Source: Plantago major
Taxonomy: Eukaryota; Streptophyta; Magnoliopsida; Lamiales; Plantaginaceae
Direction: 5' to 3'
Length of the DNA: 64,000 bases
NCBI GenBank assembly: GCA_026545765.1
Contig: CM048839.1
Coordinates: 43,632,677-43,696,676, forward strand
Shown here: positions 52,570 to 64,000 of the stretch, in pieces
How positions within the stretch are numbered: position 1 is the first letter of the stretch
How the letters are laid out: every line of letters starts with the position of its first letter
Position numbers and translations under genes: made by a program
Notes under the pieces: model-generated
Seen by the model: the letters and a program-made list of their open reading frames with translations, nothing else
Told to the model about the DNA's origin: nothing
The model's database searches: none

Positions 52570-53700
52570 TTGTGTGTTAAGTGTGCAGGAATGTCTCTGA
52601 GTGATGCACCCGTTCTCAAACCAGAGAACTACGAGAAATGGAAAAATAACATGATGCTCCACCTTGAAGCCATAAGTGACGAAATGATCGAAGTGATAAA
52701 GAATGGCCCAATAGTCATTCAACAACTTAAACAAGTCATGGAGGTTTCTAATGGTAGAGACAGAAATGAAAGCGAAGGATCTTCACAAACTGATGCGTCA
52801 ACAAGTGGGAGATCTACTAGTCAAGTTATTTACGAACCAAAGCCCAGAAAACTCTGGACATCGGAAGATGCCAAGAGAAATCGTCTGGATGGTCAAGCTC
52901 GTAATATCATCATCAGATCGACACCTGAGCACATACAGTGTAAACTGTGGGGTGCTAAAACGGCGAAAGTTGCCTGGCAACTGATTGAAGAAATCTGTGC
53001 CGGAACTGAGAAAACCAAAGAAAACAAGTTCGAAGTTCTCAAGTTGAAATTTCAAAATTTCAAACAAGGACCCACTGAAACTCTGGAGGAACTTGATTTC
53101 AGATTTACCACTCTCATGAGTGATATGGCAGCACTTGGGGAAAGCAACAGATACTCCCAGTCAGAAAAGATTAAGACTATTGTCAGAAGTCTTAACCACA
53201 ACTGGGAGCATACTAAATTCTTTTATTTTAACCAAGGAATGCCAAATATCACTCCAGTGGAACTATTCTCACATCTTGCTACGGTTGATTATGAGACAAC
53301 ACAAAGAGAACAAACAACTGAAAAGTTGCAGAATATTGCTCTAGTTGCTCAAGGAACTTCTGAAAAGATGAAAAGCAAGGAAGAGACTGAGGATGCTCTT
53401 GCTGCAAAGCAAATGAGCAAATATGTCAGTCGAGAAATTGAGAGAAGAAAAGCCAAAGAGAAGCTGAAAAAGCATCTAGGCTCAAACTATCACCAGTACA
53501 AAAATATGCAAAGCTCGCTGAACAAGCCAGCTCAGAAAGCATCATGTACTGAGGAAGTAGAAATTGAAAACGATATATGTTTCTATTGTCAGAAACCTGG
53601 TCACTTCAAGAAGGATTGTCCTGCCTTCAACAAACTAAGGATAGGTGATAAGAAAGATAGAAGAATCTTCAGAAGAAGCGTAAAGCTTTAATCAAGAAAG
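52570..53700 (+). mobile_element. gag part of the SIRE-like element (fossil)
   Basis: Starts near VLKPENYEKWKNNMMLHLEA, a DUF4219/UBN2-type gag beginning. It continues with UBN2 signatures (KLWGAKTAKVAWQLIEEICAGT, LKLKFQNFKQGPTETLEEL) and a CCHC knuckle, CFYCQKPGHFKKDC, near 53578. The knuckle binds the genomic RNA. Confidence 0.88.
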
Positions 53701-56700
53701 AAAGAAAATCCAAACTCAACTGGATGCTCTAGACGTAGAGACAGATTCTGAAGATGACAATTCAGATGACTCAACCTTACCATCACTAGAATTATGTGGA
53801 GTTACTCATGATATAATCGACTTCGGCCTCAAGAAGAATGAAATGTGTGGAGTTGCTGAAATTGACGGTCCAGACATCTCTAACATAGAAATCTGTCTTA
53901 TGGCTGATGAGGTAACACATACTTCTTGTTATGCTTATGAAAGTGATGAAGAAGAAATAAAAGATCTAGAAAATCTCAGGAAAGAACTTGACATCTATGA
54001 AAGAGAATTTCTAATGATCCGAGCTAGAGCCGAAAATCTTGAAGAAGAAAAGAATTCTCTTGCAAAGGAAAATTCTCAATTAGTTAAGATATCTGAGAAA
54101 AAGGATGCTGAAAATGCATTTCTCAAAGCTCAGATATCTGAGACTGAAAAGTCACATAAAGAAGCAATGGTTGAATTACGAAAGAAATATGAAGATCTTC
54201 TTTCTGAGAACAAGGAACTCGAAAAGAAAGAATTATCTTTTCAATCTTATGCCAAAGCTAGTGACACTCTTACTGAAGTACAATCTTACTTAAGAGATCC
54301 TTCAGAAAAGAAAGGACTTGGGCTGAATACACAGACAGATTGTCTATCACTCTGAATAAGAGTGAGGAAATAAGAACATTTGTAAGTACTCAGCAAGATG
54401 GTTCCCATGCAATCTATAGTATTGGTCAAAAGACGAAGATTGTTGACAAAGGAAAGGCAGTTGCGACTAAACCTTTGTGGGAAAAACAAGTCAAAAACAA
54501 AACTGTTGGGCACGTCTCTGAAAAGAAACACAACACTGAAAAGTGTAAACACCCACAGTGCTATGTCTCTCAAAAGGGTAGAATTGCAGGAGCTGGCAAA
54601 TTCTCCCATGTCAATTTTTCTGGAAAGAAATTGGACCAACCAGAGACTAGCAAAGCTGCTGAGAAAAGATCTCAGATAGCTTCAAGTGCTCGAAACGGTA
54701 TTGGCTATAAAGACATCGGGAAACAACTTGCTCATGAATACAAACAGGAGCAAGAACGATGGCTAAAGGCTAGAATTTCTCAAAGCAATTATCATAAGTG
54801 GAAGTTGAATCAAGCCACTGAAAATCTGAATGCCAGGGCTAGAAGAAATCTGGCAAGGAAAGCTAAGTTTGCTGAAAAGCAAACTCAGAAACCTGACAGG
54901 TATCTAAAAGCACCAAATGAAGCACCTAGGAACACACCAAGGAAGAAAATAATTCTTAATAATGATAATCATTCAATTATAATTCCTCCTTATGTTCCTA
55001 TCAGACAAAAGAATGTTCCAAGGAAATTCATTCAAAAATGGATTCCTACTGGAAGATTGTTTAGTCCTGATGGTTCCAATCAAATTGAGAACCTAATCTC
55101 CTGTTTCTGTTGTAATGCGAATGCTTCCTGGACTAAAGCACAATGGATAATTGATAGTGGATGCGGAAAGCACATGACAGGAGACAAAGCAAATCTGGTC
55201 GATTACAAAGCTTGCAACACAGGACCAGATATCAGTTCGGAGGAGAATTAAATCCTCTCTGGGATTTGCAACGTCAAATTGGGAACATTAACAATCACCG
55301 ACGTATTACATGTTAAGGATTTGAAATATAATCTATTTAGCATGAGCGGTTTGCGACAATAAAGGCTTTACTGTAAAATTCAAAGCAAAATACTGCAAAC
55401 TAATTGACAATGAGTCAAATCAGACAGTCTTGGTTGCTCGGCGGAAAGGCAGTCTTTATGTTGCCGATTGGGCATCTGCCACAACTGAAGAATGTCTCAT
55501 GGTGAGTCAATCGGTCACCTGAGAAACCTTGGTTATGGCACAAAAGAATGAGTCACTTGAACTTCAAATCTCTGAACAAACTTGCCAAGAAAGAGCTAGT
55601 GGTTGGCCTTCCCAAAACATCTTTCAGAAAGGATGGTATCTGTTCTGCATGTCAGATGAGGAAACAATCCAAAATCTCTTTCAAGTCCAAAACTAGACAC
55701 TCTAGTGTTAGACCACTGCAACTACTACATATGGATCTTTTTGAATCATCTGTAACTAGTTATGCAGGAAAGAAATATGGTCTGGTTGTTGTAGATGACT
55801 TCTCAAGATTCACTTGGGTTGTCTTTCTGAAACACAAATCTGATGCCAGGGTGGAGATACCAAACTTGCTGAAAAAGCTTGAAGTCATGAAAAATGACAA
55901 GGTATCTCGCAATCGAATGCACCATGGTCTTGAGTCTCGACCCGATTACATAAAGGAGTTTTGTACCTGCAAAGGTATACAACACCAACTTTCCACTGTA
56001 AGAACACCTCAACAAAATGGTGTTGCAGAAAGGAAAAACAGAACCCTTAAAGAAGCTGCAAGGTCGATGCTAGCTGACACTGAAATAAGTGAAGTTTATT
56101 GGGTTGAAGTTGTAAACACAGCCTGCTACACTTAGAACAGATGTTTGTTAAACAAACACCATGACAAGACCCCTTATGAAATCTTGGTTGGTAGACCTCC
56201 TAATATCAAACATCTGAGAGTATTTGGTTGTAGATGTTTTGTTCTAAACAATGGAAAAGATTATCTGAGAACATTTCAACCAAAGGCAGATGAAGGTGTA
56301 TTTCTTGGTTATTCCACGAATAGCAAAGCCTACAGAATTTACAACAAAAGAACAAAGAAACTTGAAGAATCAGTTCATGTTGTATTCTATGAAGGAAGTA
56401 AGAAAACACCTCCTAATGATGAACTCTCAGAAAGGTTCAAAGAACTAATGTTGAGGGATTCCGAAGAAGAATCCTCAGAAAGGAGAAACATCATTATGGA
56501 AAGTGAGGATGACTCTGACGTAGAAAAGCTTGATATGCCTAGTAACAACCAAATGACTCACAAACATGATGAAGAATTTCCTATGAAACTTCCAGAAATG
56601 GAAACTGAAGATATTCATCATGAAGCTATTTCTGGAAATAATCTCTCTGAAAGACATGTTCCAGATAGCTCAAACACTGAACAAGTGTCAGACATTAATT

Positions 56701-58467
56701 GCCTTACGAGGAGCAAAATGTCTTAGAATCGAAAAAGTATCAAATCAAAATCCCACTGATTCACATTCAAATCATTTGGATATTGATCCTACTAGCACTA
56801 AACCTATGATGAGATGGATCAAGGATCATCCTGCAAAAGATGTGATTGGACCAATTAATCAAGGTGTTAGGACTAGGAGAGCAATAGCTGAAAATGCTAA
56901 TTCTCACTTTGGATGTTTCATCTCAAATATTGAACCTAAAAATATAGAAGAAGCATTAGGAGACCAAGACTGGATCTCTGCAATGCAAGAAGAGTTGGAT
57001 CAATTTGAGAGAAACAAAGTCTGGAAACTAGTTCCATTTGTGGAAGGAATATCTGTGATTGGAACTAAATGGGTTTTCAGAAACAAAATGAATGAATCTG
57101 GTGAAATAACCAGAAACAAAGCAAGATTGGTTGCCAAGGGATTTACCCAGATTGAAGGCTTAGATTTTGATGAGTCATATGTACCAGTTGCCAGATTGGA
57201 TGCAATAAGACTCTTTCTAGCCTTTGCAGCTCAAAAAGATTTTAAAGTTTATCAGATGGATGTCAAAAGTGCATTCTTGAACGGTGAACTTGCAGAAGAA
57301 GTTTATGTTGAGCAACCATCTGGCTTTGAAGTTTCCTCAGAAAGTAGAATGGTCTATAAACTACAGAAAGCTCTGTATGGACTGAAACAGGCTCCAAGAG
57401 CATGGTATGACACTTTGGCCAAATACCTTCTGGAAAGTGGTTTCAAGAAAGGTGAAGTTGATAAAACTTTATTTACCTTAAATCATGATGCGAAACTACT
57501 CTTAGTTCAAGTATATGTTGATGACATCATATTTGGATCTAAGGACAAGCAACTTTGTAATGACTTTGCAAATTTCATGAAAAGTAAGTTTGAGATGAGC
57601 ATGATGGGAGAAATGAATTATTTTCTAGGATTGCAAGTCAAGCAACTCAATGATGGAATATTCATTAGTCAAACAAAGTATGCAAAAGATATGCTCACAA
57701 AATTCAATCTTAAGCCTTCTGAAAAGAATGTTAAGATACCTATGAGCATTGGAACCAAAATGACCTATACTGAATCAGATAAGAGTGTTGAAGAACATAA
57801 GTATAGGAAATTGATAGGTTCACTACTTTACCTCACTGCAAGTAGACCTGATATTCAATATGCCGTTGGAGTGTGTGCTAGATTTCAGACAAATCCGATG
57901 CAAACACACTACAACATTGCTATGAAAATATTAAGGTATGTAAAAGGTACAGTAGATGTAGGATTGTGGTATCCTAAAGAAAGAGGATTGAGTTTAGCTG
58001 GGTACTCAGAGGCTGATTATGCTGGATCACAGCTTGATAGGAAAAGCACCTCAGGAACTTGTCAGTTTCTGGGTACTAGACTTATCTCGTGGTTTAGCAA
58101 GAACCAAAACTCAATTGCAACTTCTACCACAGAGGCTGAATATATTGTTGCTGGTTGTTGTGCAACACAAATTCTGTGGATACAACAACAACTTAAAGAC
58201 TATGGACTCGATGAAGAGAAAACTCCCATTTTCTGTGACAACACAAGTGCTATTGCGATTACACAGAATCCTAAATTTCATGCCAGAACAAAGCATATTG
58301 ATGTTAGACATCACTTCATCAGAGACCATGTTGAAAAAGGCAATATAGAGATACTCAAGATTGGCACTGAAGACCAACTTGCAGATATCTTCACTAAGCC
58401 ACTACAAGAAAGTAGATTCTTAGCCTTAAGACATAGTCTTGGACTAATGGAACTACCAATGAACTGA
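53701..58467 (+). mobile_element. gag extension and pol region of the SIRE-like element (fossil)
   Basis: A Glu/Lys-rich coiled-coil stretch (about 53940-54290) follows gag, as in other SIRE elements. The protease site is WIIDSGCGKHMTG near 55143. A GAG-pre-integrase finger (about 55540-55660) and integrase follow (LLHMDLFESS, VVVDDFSRFTWVVFL, NGVAERKNRTLKE). The reverse transcriptase has [49 protein letters not shown] and YVDDIIFGS, and RNase H has [19 protein letters not shown] and [12 protein letters not shown]. The reverse transcriptase and RNase H part is the best preserved. Several breaks lie upstream. Confidence 0.9.
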
Positions 58468-58475
58468 AAAAGTTC

Positions 58476-58570
58476 AGGAATCTGGAACGGGCATCCAGAG
58501 AAGAGGTATCTGGAACGGGCATCCAGAGAAGAGAAAAGAAATGCAGGCGGGTATCCAGAAGTCAAAAGGC
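58476..58570 (+). repeat. Short tandem repeats after pol
   Basis: Two near-identical units with ATCTGGAACGGGCATCCAGA followed by GAAGAG, then a third partial unit (GCGGGTATCCAGAAG). They lie just after the pol stop, in the spacer before the extra 3' region. Confidence 0.7.
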
Positions 58571-59261
58571 TAAAGAGCAAAAAGACAGCTTAAGATCTCT
58601 GAGACGGGAACTCAGATATCTGAATCACTCTATAAACGGGGAACACAAAGGAGAATAGTACAACTATCTGCAGTCAACTACTCTCTTGAAATTCGCATTA
58701 TTTCTATCTTGATGAAAAACTTGGAAAAATCCTAAGTATAAGACAGATTCAGATGCAAACAGTGTTCTTGGTCATACAAAAACGTGATTCAGATAGCTAA
58801 TAGCCAAAATTCATTAAATGGGCACAATTACACTTGTTGATTGTGATCATTGCTAAAAAAGCAATGGTGACCCTTGATGAAATTAAGCGTTTGATCTATA
58901 CGGTGGAAATTAATTCACAGTAAATAGTGGACTGTAAAAATTCTGACAAAGCCCACTTTGCATTTAATGCCGAACTAGCTTTTGCTCACGCCTGCTTGCA
59001 AATCACAGATACGTACACACAAAATCAATTTGTATGTATTTGTCTGTTGAGATTCTATTGCTATATATATAGGATTTTGGCAAAAGAAATGACTTTCGCC
59101 TAATCCAAAATTCCGACTTACACAAAAATAGCAAAACCTTCTCTTGATTCTCTGCAAACCTTCTACAATCTCTGCAAATCAAGATTAAGTTTTTCTGCAA
59201 AGAATTACTGAATCAAATCTCTTTCAAACAACAATCCAAATTCCCTACACTATATAAAGAG
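58571..59261 (+). mobile_element. Spacer between pol and the 3' region of the SIRE-like element
   Basis: About 0.7 kb, AT-rich, no domain. A TATA-like CTATATATATAGG near 59061 lies some 200 bp before the first ATG of the 3' region. Confidence 0.5.
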
Positions 59262-62200
59262 ATGCCCCCAAAGAATTCTTCCACACAGAAATCTCAATCC
59301 TCCACTGGTACTGCTGAAAAGCAAGCACCAGAGTTGGTTATTGTGCACAACCGACTGGTAGGAGATTTTAATCCTGGCCATTGGACTTCAAATCACAGAA
59401 TGATTTGGGGTGGTGCCATGGTTGAGGAATACCTCACGGTCAATGATAGAGAACCGAAAGTGATTCTTGACATGCTTGAAAAGGCACAAATCAAGGGTTT
59501 TCTATCGCTGCGCCCAGTGGAATTTCATCACTTGATGTGTTGGAATTCTACAACAACTCGAGGATAATTTCTGTGTTTCAAGGCACCTTGCAATAGTGTC
59601 ATCAAAACCTCGATCAACGAAGGAAATCCTACGGACTTAACAACTTTACGTAAGTTGTTTGAGTTTCAAAATCTTGGAAAGGATTTTGAAATAAACACCA
59701 AGGATGATGATCTCCTTGAAGGTGTTAAACAATTTATGCGATGCGTGTGATCTTGAAAATCGATACACCCACCGAGTTCAAGCTTGCGACATCCGAACCG
59801 GACATCGATGGTTCACTTGGGATGTTGGCTTGCATTCTTCACAGATGCTTTGATGGTCTACAAGGAGGTCTTGACCGGATAAGCCAAGAACGATGGATCA
59901 TGATGTTCTTCTTTGAATCAACAAGACAAAAGGTGGAAAACCCTTTTAACGGGGAAAGTACGCCTTCATGAAGTTTGTGAAGAAGATTCAAGGCTTGAGC
60001 CTAAGATCGCCAAAGGACTAGCTGAGCCAAAGGCCATAGTAGGCTATGGTGCGAAGATATGCTACTTCTTTGGAGAAGCTTGGCATTGAGCTCAGAGAGG
60101 CAATTTGAAATAGCCAACAAGAACCTACTCTACAAATATGAGTATACAAACTTGATGAAAAGGTTCTTGGGTCTCGGAAAGGTTCTAAGAAGCGAAAGTC
60201 GAAAAGGTATCTCAAGAAAAGGTTGTGACCAAGAAGCCCGAACTTCAAGAAAGAAGTCCATTGGCAAATCAGAAGACACACCCATTGAGGTTGTCGATTC
60301 TCAGATATCTGCAGGCCTTGCCGATGGACTGATAAAGGCAGATCAACTCATCAATGCAGCAAAAGAGTCATCAACTACTGAACAAGTAGACTCAGCAAGA
60401 GAAAGTGCGTTCAGAAATGTTGCGACTAATGCAGAATGCCTTGCTGATGAACTTATTAATCCGCCAAAAGCAATTGAAAAGCACCAAGCCCCATCTGCAG
60501 AAATCGCAGGAGTAATGGACCAATCAGTTCCCAATGCTGATGAGAGCTCTGACGATGAAGATGATGAACTAGTCATCTCTCAAGTCCTAGAAAGAACAAA
60601 GAGGGCTAAGGTTACTGTAACAGTAACTGGTGATAAGGTTTCTGAAGAAGAACCTACACCTCAGGATGCTGAACAAGCACCTATAGCAAAGGTTGTTGGT
60701 GCAAACACATCATCAGGGAAAGTTTCTTACGCACAACTTCAAGAAGCCCTGATGAGTGGTAATTTAGTGCTGGCAGATGCTGATGAAAATGTCACATCTA
60801 AAAATCTGGAAGAACACTCTACTGACCGATCCTCTACTTCCAGACAACCACAACAACCACAAACACAACAACCACAACAGTCACAAGTGGTTGATGAAAT
60901 GGTAAATGAACTCCATTTCGAATTACCAGCATTACAACACGCTGAAGAAAATCCTGCAAAAGAGCAGGTTCCCCAACTCGACAAGAGGGATCAAACTGAG
61001 ACATCCACTCAGAATGATCAACCAGGAGAACACTGAGTTGCACACTCAGAAAGGTGTGAAGTACCTAAAACTTCAAACAAAGAAGTCATCTTTGGAACAA
61101 GAAGACCAAAGTATAAAAGGGTCACAAGTTCGAGACCAATCACCGACAATGCTCAGTGGTGAATGGTTTAACTCTACCTTGTGAAAAATTTTATGCTTGT
61201 ATATCTTGTTACTTATATAAAATTCTTTGTTACATGAGTTAGAAACACGAAACAAGAGGAATGGAAAGCTTGCCTCGGAACGAGAAGGAGGTTACCCAAC
61301 CTCGCCTCTTAAGAAATCGAGCACATACCACGGTGATAATTGATTCTTAAGATAACACTTTTCAATCATTTGTCTATGTGCTTAATCATTTAAAGTAAAT
61401 GTTTCTAACAGGCTCCAACTGAGAAAGAGGAAGATAAGGCAGAAATGCCAGAGACGAACCCAGAGACCGACAAGGTTTCTGAAGAACACATCATTGAGCC
61501 TTCTAGCATGAAGGTACATGAAAAATCAGTGATACGTATTCTTCATCATGGGTTATCTTAAAGTTCTTCTAAAATATTCAATACTTTCTACTTACAGGCT
61601 CATTCAGAAGTAGAAATGCAAAGGAAAAAAGTTGCGACATCCCCTGCATCAATGGAAATTGATGAAGCTCCCAAGGCAACATCACATGAAAGAATACCAG
61701 AAACTGAGAAAGTTTCTGAGAAAATGATTCGAGCTTCCTATTGAGGAAGTAAGTCCAAAACTCGAACTCATTAAAGCATTTTGCACAAATTCTTTCAAAT
61801 AATTTCCTAAGTATTGTATTAATCTTAATTCTCGTGTTCAAGAAAGAAAGGTTGATGAGGACCGGACTTCCAAGTCTCCACCTCACAACAAGATATCCGA
61901 GACACCAATTGTCTCAAGAGCACAATCTCGAGCTCAAGTACTTACTCGTAACTCGAAACTAAACTACACTTCTACTCAGATATCTACGAAAGTTTTGAAG
62001 CTCACTCAAAACTCTTTCTTTCGAGCTCGAGACATAAGTGCAAAGCAGGCTCCCAATGATGAGAAAAGGGACTACTTCCCTTCTTCAAAGCTCAAACCCG
62101 CCAAAGCATATTCAATGCTTCAAGAAATGGCAAAGGTTAAGGTGCTCGATCTCTCTGAAATATTGAGAATCACAGATCAACCAACCAGACGAGCACGAGT

Positions 62201-63740
62201 TGTTGACTTGGAGACGTATATCCATGCAATGTTCCCTATCGAACAGTACACATTTGCGACTCTATTGCATAAGGATTTCCCCAGAGAAGTGGCGCACAGT
62301 TTGATACAAGCCTTTGAACAGGCAGATGGTCGGACAAGATTACGATGGCATTCAAACCCGATTCGCCCCGGACTACGCAATTTATACCTTCCGAACAAGA
62401 AGAGGTTAATGGGCGAAGATCACTATTCTGAAGTGATCAATCTTGTATCTCGAAGATGATGAGGAGGAAGAGATAAACGAAAACGACTTCGATGAACCTC
62501 CCACTGACCATCACCAAAAGGATGTCACAGACAAAAAGGATGATGATGATGCCCCTGCACCAGGGACCGGAGGAATTTCACAAAGAAATCATGCCTCAAG
62601 CTGAAAAGCAAAGCGAGAGGAAAGCACGAAATCTCCGTCTCCATCTCCTCAAAAGTCAACTCATCCATCTTCCCAACAAAAGGTTATTCTTGAACAAGTA
62701 GTTGAGGATTACGAAATCGCTCGAAATTGTTGAATACTCAATCCAGCCTCAACTCGGATAACCTGTTGGAAGAAGAACAACGACTCCATCTTCAATGGAA
62801 GACCGGATAGCTAAATCCGAGACAAGCTTGACCAACTACAAGATCAATATCTGCAAGAGATGATTGCTTACTCGAGGTTAAAGAGCTACGAGGATCTTGT
62901 AAATGCCATCACCAAAGAACTCGATCTTGAAGAAGTATCTAAAATTAAGCATGATGCTAAAATTGCATCATCTTCAAAAGAAGTACCATCCTCCTCCCAA
63001 AAGGGAAGAAACCAATCTCTGAGATGGTTGTTGGACTCGACAATCGATGAGAATGTCCAAGAGGATGAAGATCACTGGGCTGATTACTCAGATGATGAAG
63101 AAGACAAGACTTTGGCAGAGCACCGCAATGAACATCTCGCAGTTTCACACTTGAAAAGGAAACTGATTGCCCCTGAAACTTTCATCAAACTGCCAAATGT
63201 CCACTCCATGAATACATGAACAGATACCAATCTTGGCTCATCGAAAAGGAGATGTCTTCAGAACAAGGAAGTAATTGCCTCGTCCCCTCGAATGAAAAAG
63301 TTCATCGAGCTCGTCACTCGAGAACAACTAGCATAGTCATTGCTCGGAAAGATCGGGAATGATACGGACGATGATCGTCTTTAGTGAAAAAGCTTTCCAA
63401 GAGGCAAGTTACACTGCTGGAAAAGCAGATGCCATCCTAGGCCCATTGGCAGAGCTCACTGATAAGGACAATGGACTTATCAAGCAAAATCAGGAGCTCA
63501 AAGCCGAACTTCAGAAGTTGGTCACTGCCTACAATTATTTGCAAGGGCATTTTAACTCTCTCTCAGATTCTTTTATGAGACTGAGTCAGCCAACAATGAC
63601 TAAGGGGGAAAGAGTGTACAAATCTGGACCTCAAAGTCAGGGGGAATGGGAAGAAGGAGAAGAAATCTGGAGCTGGTGCGGCTCAGAGAGGAAGAAGAAA
63701 CATGAAAACTTCCCAGCCACCACTCAGAATCAATGAACCC
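59262..63740 (+). mobile_element. Extra 3' coding-like region (env-like) of the SIRE-like element (fossil)
   Basis: More than 4 kb of coding-like sequence follows pol. Recognisable features are an N-terminal globular part (VIVHNRLVGDFNPGHWTSNH, GGAMVEEYLTVNDRE), acidic and Ser/Thr-rich stretches, a Gln/Pro-rich tract (QPQQPQTQQPQQ) near 60845, and later Lys/Glu-rich segments with coiled-coil character. Similar extra regions in SIRE elements are called env-like, but I see no signal peptide or convincing membrane segment here. It is broken in many places. AT-rich spacers between coding-like blocks (about 61190-61410, 61515-61600, 61745-61845) stand out. Confidence 0.6.
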
Positions 63741-64000
63741 TCCTCAAGCCAAGCTGCTTTGCAAATAGTAGCTGCTTCCCAGAAACCTACTGAAGGAACT
63801 ACAATGATAACAAGGGCCATGGCACAGAAACCTCCAAGGAGTACCAAGGCTCCAAGGAGAAGACAGGTTAAAGGGATTAATGAATCTTCTGAAGAAAAAG
63901 AAGAAGGCCAAATCAAGTCCCTGGGCAATGAAGAAGGCCGTAAAACTCTCATAAGATTTAATCTTGATGATGATGAAGAAACTGATGAAGATGAAGCTCC
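63741..64000 (+). mobile_element. Right edge, still inside the SIRE-like element
   Basis: Continues as Ser/Lys/Glu-rich coding-like sequence with an acidic end (DDDEETDEDEA). The element's 3' terminus is not in the window. Confidence 0.5.

Larger units (their letters stand above)
50809..64000 (+). mobile_element. SIRE-like Ty1/copia retrotransposon, 3' end off window (fossil)
   Basis: The element starts with a 1665 bp LTR inserted in a Mutator-like transposase exon, then an initiator Met tRNA primer-binding site, gag, pol in copia order and a long extra region after RNase H. Long LTRs, a large gag with a coiled-coil extension and an additional 3' coding region (often called env-like) together fit the SIRE lineage. 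It is broken: about half a dozen defects in gag-pol and more in the 3' region. The 3' LTR lies beyond 64000, so LTR age cannot be measured. A solo LTR of the same family lies at 1122-2751. Confidence 0.92.

Noticed and set aside
57521-58467. Possible host reverse-transcriptase-like gene
   Set aside because: It sits in perfect copia order with integrase upstream and the element's LTR and primer site at the left, so it is the SIRE-like element's own pol.

Overview
The window is nuclear DNA from a flowering plant, most likely a eudicot. It holds one intact, intron-rich host gene, a plant-type UDP-glucose pyrophosphorylase (UGPase, minus strand, 31874-38698, 21 exons, 477 residues). Almost everything else is transposable elements, many nested in one another. 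I could not fix the plant order.

Layout. 1-7146: a broken Ty1/copia element (plus strand, 5' end off the window) carrying an antisense solo LTR of a second, SIRE-like family. 8340-12776: a short copia element with both LTRs and target duplications. 13302-18271: an essentially full-length L1-type LINE with poly(A) tail and target duplications. 18480-22957: a cluster of small DNA elements (Stowaway, hAT and Mutator-type MITEs, two of them nested, plus a long hairpin). 23190-25480: a weak gene-like region holding about 20 copies of a short TTGTCTAGTTTTT motif. 25481-30835: a young minus-strand copia element. 31874-39035: the UGPase gene and its promoter. 39335-45304: an LTR element whose 5.4 kb interior has no usable reading frame. 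45859-50808: a Mutator-like (MULE) block with a convergent small zinc-finger-like ORF and a spliced transposase, hit by a MITE, a solo LTR (in an intron) and a SIRE-like element (in an exon). 50809-64000: that SIRE-like copia element, with a 1.67 kb LTR, gag, pol and a very long extra 3' region, running off the right edge.

How the parts relate. The UGPase gene makes or uses UDP-glucose for sucrose and cell-wall metabolism and is the only part with a clear host function. The repeats record a sequence of insertions: the SIRE-like family left a solo LTR at 1.1-2.8 kb and a longer copy at 50.8 kb; a MULE gene was in place before a solo LTR and the SIRE-like element landed in it; a Mutator-type MITE was in place before a Stowaway entered it. 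LTR comparisons by eye put the copia elements at 25.5 kb, 8.3 kb and 39.3 kb at about 2, 5 and 7 percent LTR divergence, so well under 1 to a few million years at usual plant rates.

I found no CRISPR array, operon or other prokaryotic feature, and no clearly new biological system. The best candidates for something undescribed are the TTGTCTAGTTTTT array, the coding-less but LTR-bounded element at 39.3-45.3 kb, and the long 3' region of the SIRE-like element. All alignments and splice calls were made by eye.
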